Part shown: positions 13,554-15,474 of the stretch, piece after piece | Layout: each line of letters begins with the position of its first letter | Position numbering within the stretch: position 1 is the stretch's first letter | Assembly: GCA_003266105.1 (NCBI GenBank) | Contig: MVAA01000045.1 | Span: 409-15,882, forward strand | Direction of reading: 5' to 3' | Origin: Methanosphaera sp. rholeuAM6 | GTDB taxonomy: Archaea > Methanobacteriota > Methanobacteria > Methanobacteriales > Methanobacteriaceae | Length of the DNA stretch: 15,474 nt | Translations under genes and position numbers: made by a program | Notes under the pieces: model-generated | Databases searched by the model: none | What the model saw: only the letters and a program-made list of their open reading frames with translations | Told to the model about the DNA's origin: nothing

Positions 13554-14447
13554 ATGACTTCAGGTCAAGCTACTGCAAGATTAAGAAATATTGAAGAATG
13601 GGAAAAATTTAAAGAAAATGCAGAAAATAATGGTATTAAAATTGGTGAAGCATTAGAAGAGATTTTAATGGCTTCTAATAACAATTTGATAGTACCTCCG
13701 GAAGACTATGAAAGTATTAAAAAACAATATGATGATTGTCTTGAAAAGTTGAATTCTTCAGAAAAAAAGGTAGTTGATATACAAGAAAGAAATGATATTT
13801 TAGAAAAAAAGATAGACAATTTAAATAATCAAAATAATGAGTTAAATAATGAGAATAATTTATTAAAAGATAATAATAATAAACTAGAAAATACATTAAA
13901 AGAACAAGAGAATATTATCAAAAATATGAATGATGAAAATAATCATTTAAAAATAGAAAGTTCCGATAAAAAAAATATGGAAGATCAACTACAGAAAAGT
14001 CTTGAAAAAATTAAAGAGTTGGAAATAGAAAACAAAAAACTCACCACATCAAACAAGGAACTAGAAGAAAATAACCATATACTTACAGAAAACAATATCA
14101 AATTAAAAGGTTTATCAGATATTCCTGAAAGAGAGAAAAAATTATTACAACAACAATATGATAATCTTGAAGAGTTATACAGTAATTTAAAAAGTGATAA
14201 TTCAGTATTAAACGAGTCATTAAAAACGTTAACAGATGAATTAAAACAACAACAAAAAGATACCAGGACAGCAAGAAGTGATTATAAACATATTGTTGAA
14301 AATCTTAATAAATTACATGAAGAATATAATGATATTCAAAACGAAAACAAGCAGTATAACGTTATGTTTGCAGAAATTAAGAAAATGTCAATTATGGAAA
14401 GAATATTAGGTAAATATCCTGAAGATATTAAAGAATTAAAACCTTAA
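13554..14447 (+). CDS. Coiled-coil protein with ribbon-helix-helix-like N-terminus
   Basis: A 297-residue hydrophilic protein without signal or membrane segment. Residues 6-41 (ATARLRNIEEWEKFKENAEN then NGIKIGEALEEILMAS) follow the ribbon-helix-helix pattern: a short strand, an amphipathic helix, a turn with Asn-Gly, and a second helix. Residues about 52-275 are a long coiled coil rich in Asn, Glu, Lys and Leu, with a possible break at GLSDIPERE (186-194). The C-terminus MSIMERILGKYPEDIKEL looks like a separate short motif. GGTG with a 5-nt spacer supports the ATG. It lies 30 bp after the last GTTAAC site, so it is the obvious candidate to bind the array. DNA-binding head plus coiled-coil tail resembles plasmid KfrA in layout. 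Function is inferred; SMC-like or structural coiled-coil roles are alternatives. Confidence 0.75.
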   Translation: MTSGQATARLRNIEEWEKFKENAENNGIKIGEALEEILMASNNNLIVPPEDYESIKKQYDDCLEKLNSSEKKVVDIQERNDILEKKIDNLNNQNNELNNENNLLKDNNNKLENTLKEQENIIKNMNDENNHLKIESSDKKNMEDQLQKSLEKIKELEIENKKLTTSNKELEENNHILTENNIKLKGLSDIPEREKKLLQQQYDNLEELYSNLKSDNSVLNESLKTLTDELKQQQKDTRTARSDYKHIVENLNKLHEEYNDIQNENKQYNVMFAEIKKMSIMERILGKYPEDIKELKP

Positions 14448-14475
14448 ATGGAAAAAATAGTAAATAAAGGGGTAT

Positions 14476-14490
14476 GAGAAATTTATTCTC
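14476..14490. terminator. Weak hairpin between convergent genes
   Basis: GAGAA and TTCTC pair around ATTTA, overlapping the guaB stop codon, in the 35-bp gap between the coiled-coil gene and guaB. No strong T run accompanies it, so a terminator role is doubtful. Confidence 0.2.
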
Positions 14491-15474
14491 TTGGGTGATA
14501 GTTAGGACTTTCATTTGTGATTGTTATATCATGAGGATGACTTTCAGACATACCATTAGGGGTTATGTGTACTAATTCTGCTTTTTCATGCATTTCTTTT
14601 ATGGAAGAGGCACCAACATATCCCATGGATGATTTTAAACCACCCATCAATTGATACACTATTTGACTGGCTTCGCCTTTATAAGGAACTACTCCTTCTA
14701 TACCTTCAGGTACTAGTTTTGTAGAATTCATATTACTGCCGGATGATTGGAAGTATCTGTCTTTACCTGCACCAACTCCTCCAGTCATTGCACCTAATGA
14801 ACCCATACCTCTATACTGTTTGTATTTACGTCCATTTCTAATAGTCATTTCTCCCGGAGATTCAGTAGTACCTGCAAGTAAGCTACCAACCATTACAACA
14901 TTTGCTCCTACAGCCAAAGCCTTAGCTATATCTCCTGAATATCTTAAACCACCATCAGCTATTACTGGAACATCATAATCTGCAGCAACATCAGCTACAC
15001 TTGAAACTGCACTTAATTGTGGCACTCCAACCCCGGCAACAATACGTGTTGTACAGATTGAACCCGGCCCAATTCCTACTTTTATACCATTAATTTCAGC
15101 TTTCAGAATATCTTCTGCCGCTTTAGCCGTTGCAATATTACCTAAAAGAATGTCAGATTCCACATTCTTATTCATTTCCCGAACTGATTCTATGATATCC
15201 GTTTTATGGCCATGTGCACTGTCAATAGCAATTATATCTGCACCTGCATCACTTAATGCCATTGCCCTATCCATATCAAAAGGTCCACAAGCTGCTGCAA
15301 CCAAATATCTACCTTTATCGTCTCTTACAGAATTAGGGAATTTTTTCCTTTCAAGAATATCTTTCATAGTTACAATTCCAACTAATTCATTGTTTTCTGA
15401 AACTACAGGTAAACGTTCCACTTTATTTTCATAAGCCAAATCCAAAGCAGTGTCCGTATCCACACCCTCTTCTA
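14483..15474 (-). CDS. guaB: IMP dehydrogenase, C-terminal part (runs off the window)
   Basis: About 330 residues of IMP dehydrogenase, which oxidises IMP to XMP with NAD+, the committed step of guanine nucleotide synthesis. The visible part begins inside the CBS (Bateman) region (EEGVDTDTALDLAYENKVER, then LVGIVTMKDILER) and continues into the catalytic TIM barrel: AGADIIAIDSAHGH, the catalytic Cys loop GPGSICTTR, VIADGGLRYSGDIAKALA, GSLLAGTTESPGE, the flap GKDRYFQSSG and the usual end SPNYHPRE. The frame stays open to 15474, so the start lies outside and roughly 150 N-terminal residues are missing. The GTG at 15463 is internal, not a start. Convergent with the coiled-coil gene, 35 bp apart. 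Confidence 0.96.
   Translation of the reverse strand, partial: EEGVDTDTALDLAYENKVERLPVVSENNELVGIVTMKDILERKKFPNSVRDDKGRYLVAAACGPFDMDRAMALSDAGADIIAIDSAHGHKTDIIESVREMNKNVESDILLGNIATAKAAEDILKAEINGIKVGIGPGSICTTRIVAGVGVPQLSAVSSVADVAADYDVPVIADGGLRYSGDIAKALAVGANVVMVGSLLAGTTESPGEMTIRNGRKYKQYRGMGSLGAMTGGVGAGKDRYFQSSGSNMNSTKLVPEGIEGVVPYKGEASQIVYQLMGGLKSSMGYVGASSIKEMHEKAELVHITPNGMSESHPHDITITNESPNYHPRE

Noticed and set aside
15150..15434. 94-residue rightward frame opposite guaB
   Set aside because: Shadow of the guaB coding sequence; no ribosome binding site or protein-like features of its own.
15461..15463. GTG at 15463 as the start of guaB
   Set aside because: The frame remains open upstream with CBS-like residues to the window edge, so the gene is cut by the window rather than starting there.

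Overview
The window looks like chromosomal DNA from a very AT-rich methanogenic archaeon. A gut Methanobacteriales such as Methanosphaera (or a close Methanobrevibacter relative) is the best guess. The reasons are an AtwA-type double ABC protein (methyl-coenzyme M reductase component A2), archaeal NadM, archaeal-type adenosylcobinamide amidohydrolase CbiZ, a tRNA-Gln without encoded CCA, TATA boxes of the TTTATATA/TATAAATA kind, and Shine-Dalgarno sites of the GGTGA/GGAGG type. The genus is an inference; no database was searched.

Layout. 1-1350: a 32-residue membrane peptide (220-318), then a leftward pair (wHTH regulator 1054-1350, maltose/galactoside-type acetyltransferase 451-1020) ending at a hairpin (408-424). 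1517-4085: a rightward cluster of a small membrane-anchored protein, a DsbA/FrnE-like thiol oxidoreductase and a membrane-anchored beta-helix adhesin-like protein. 4198-5394: two leftward genes, an acidic unknown protein and an RlaP-type nucleotidyltransferase. 5937-6464: a GNAT acetyltransferase. 6465-7436: almost 1 kb with no convincing gene. 7437-9527: atwA followed 12 bp later by a universal stress protein. 9516-10679: leftward tRNA-Gln(CUG) and cbiZ, whose 3' end overlaps the stress-protein gene. 10962-12688: nadM and a SAMHD1-like HD phosphohydrolase, closed by a palindromic terminator. 12780-13530: a dense array of GTTAAC sites. 13554-14447: a coiled-coil protein with a ribbon-helix-helix-like N-terminus. 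14483-15474: the 3' part of guaB (IMP dehydrogenase), leftward, running off the window.

How genes may work together. AtwA supports ATP-dependent activation of methyl-CoM reductase, CbiZ salvages corrinoids for methanogenic methyl transfer, and NadM, GuaB and the HD enzyme belong to NAD and nucleotide metabolism. The 1517-4085 cluster and the small membrane peptide belong to the cell surface.

The most unusual part is 12780-14447. Nineteen perfect GTTAAC hexamers lie in about 735 bp, and 17 of the 18 intervals between them fall within 1.5 bp of a whole number of helical turns (11, 20/21, 30, 42, 51, 85, 94, 104 bp). A related motif, GAAAACAT, occurs seven times in the same register. The array lies directly upstream of a protein that looks like a small DNA-binding domain joined to a long coiled coil, an architecture reminiscent of plasmid KfrA or RHH centromere-binding proteins. 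I propose, as inference, a protein/iteron pair acting in autoregulation, DNA segregation, nucleoid organisation or replication control.

Several starts were moved from the longest reading frame to a start with a proper ribosome binding site; two of these are TTG starts (2532 and 5394).
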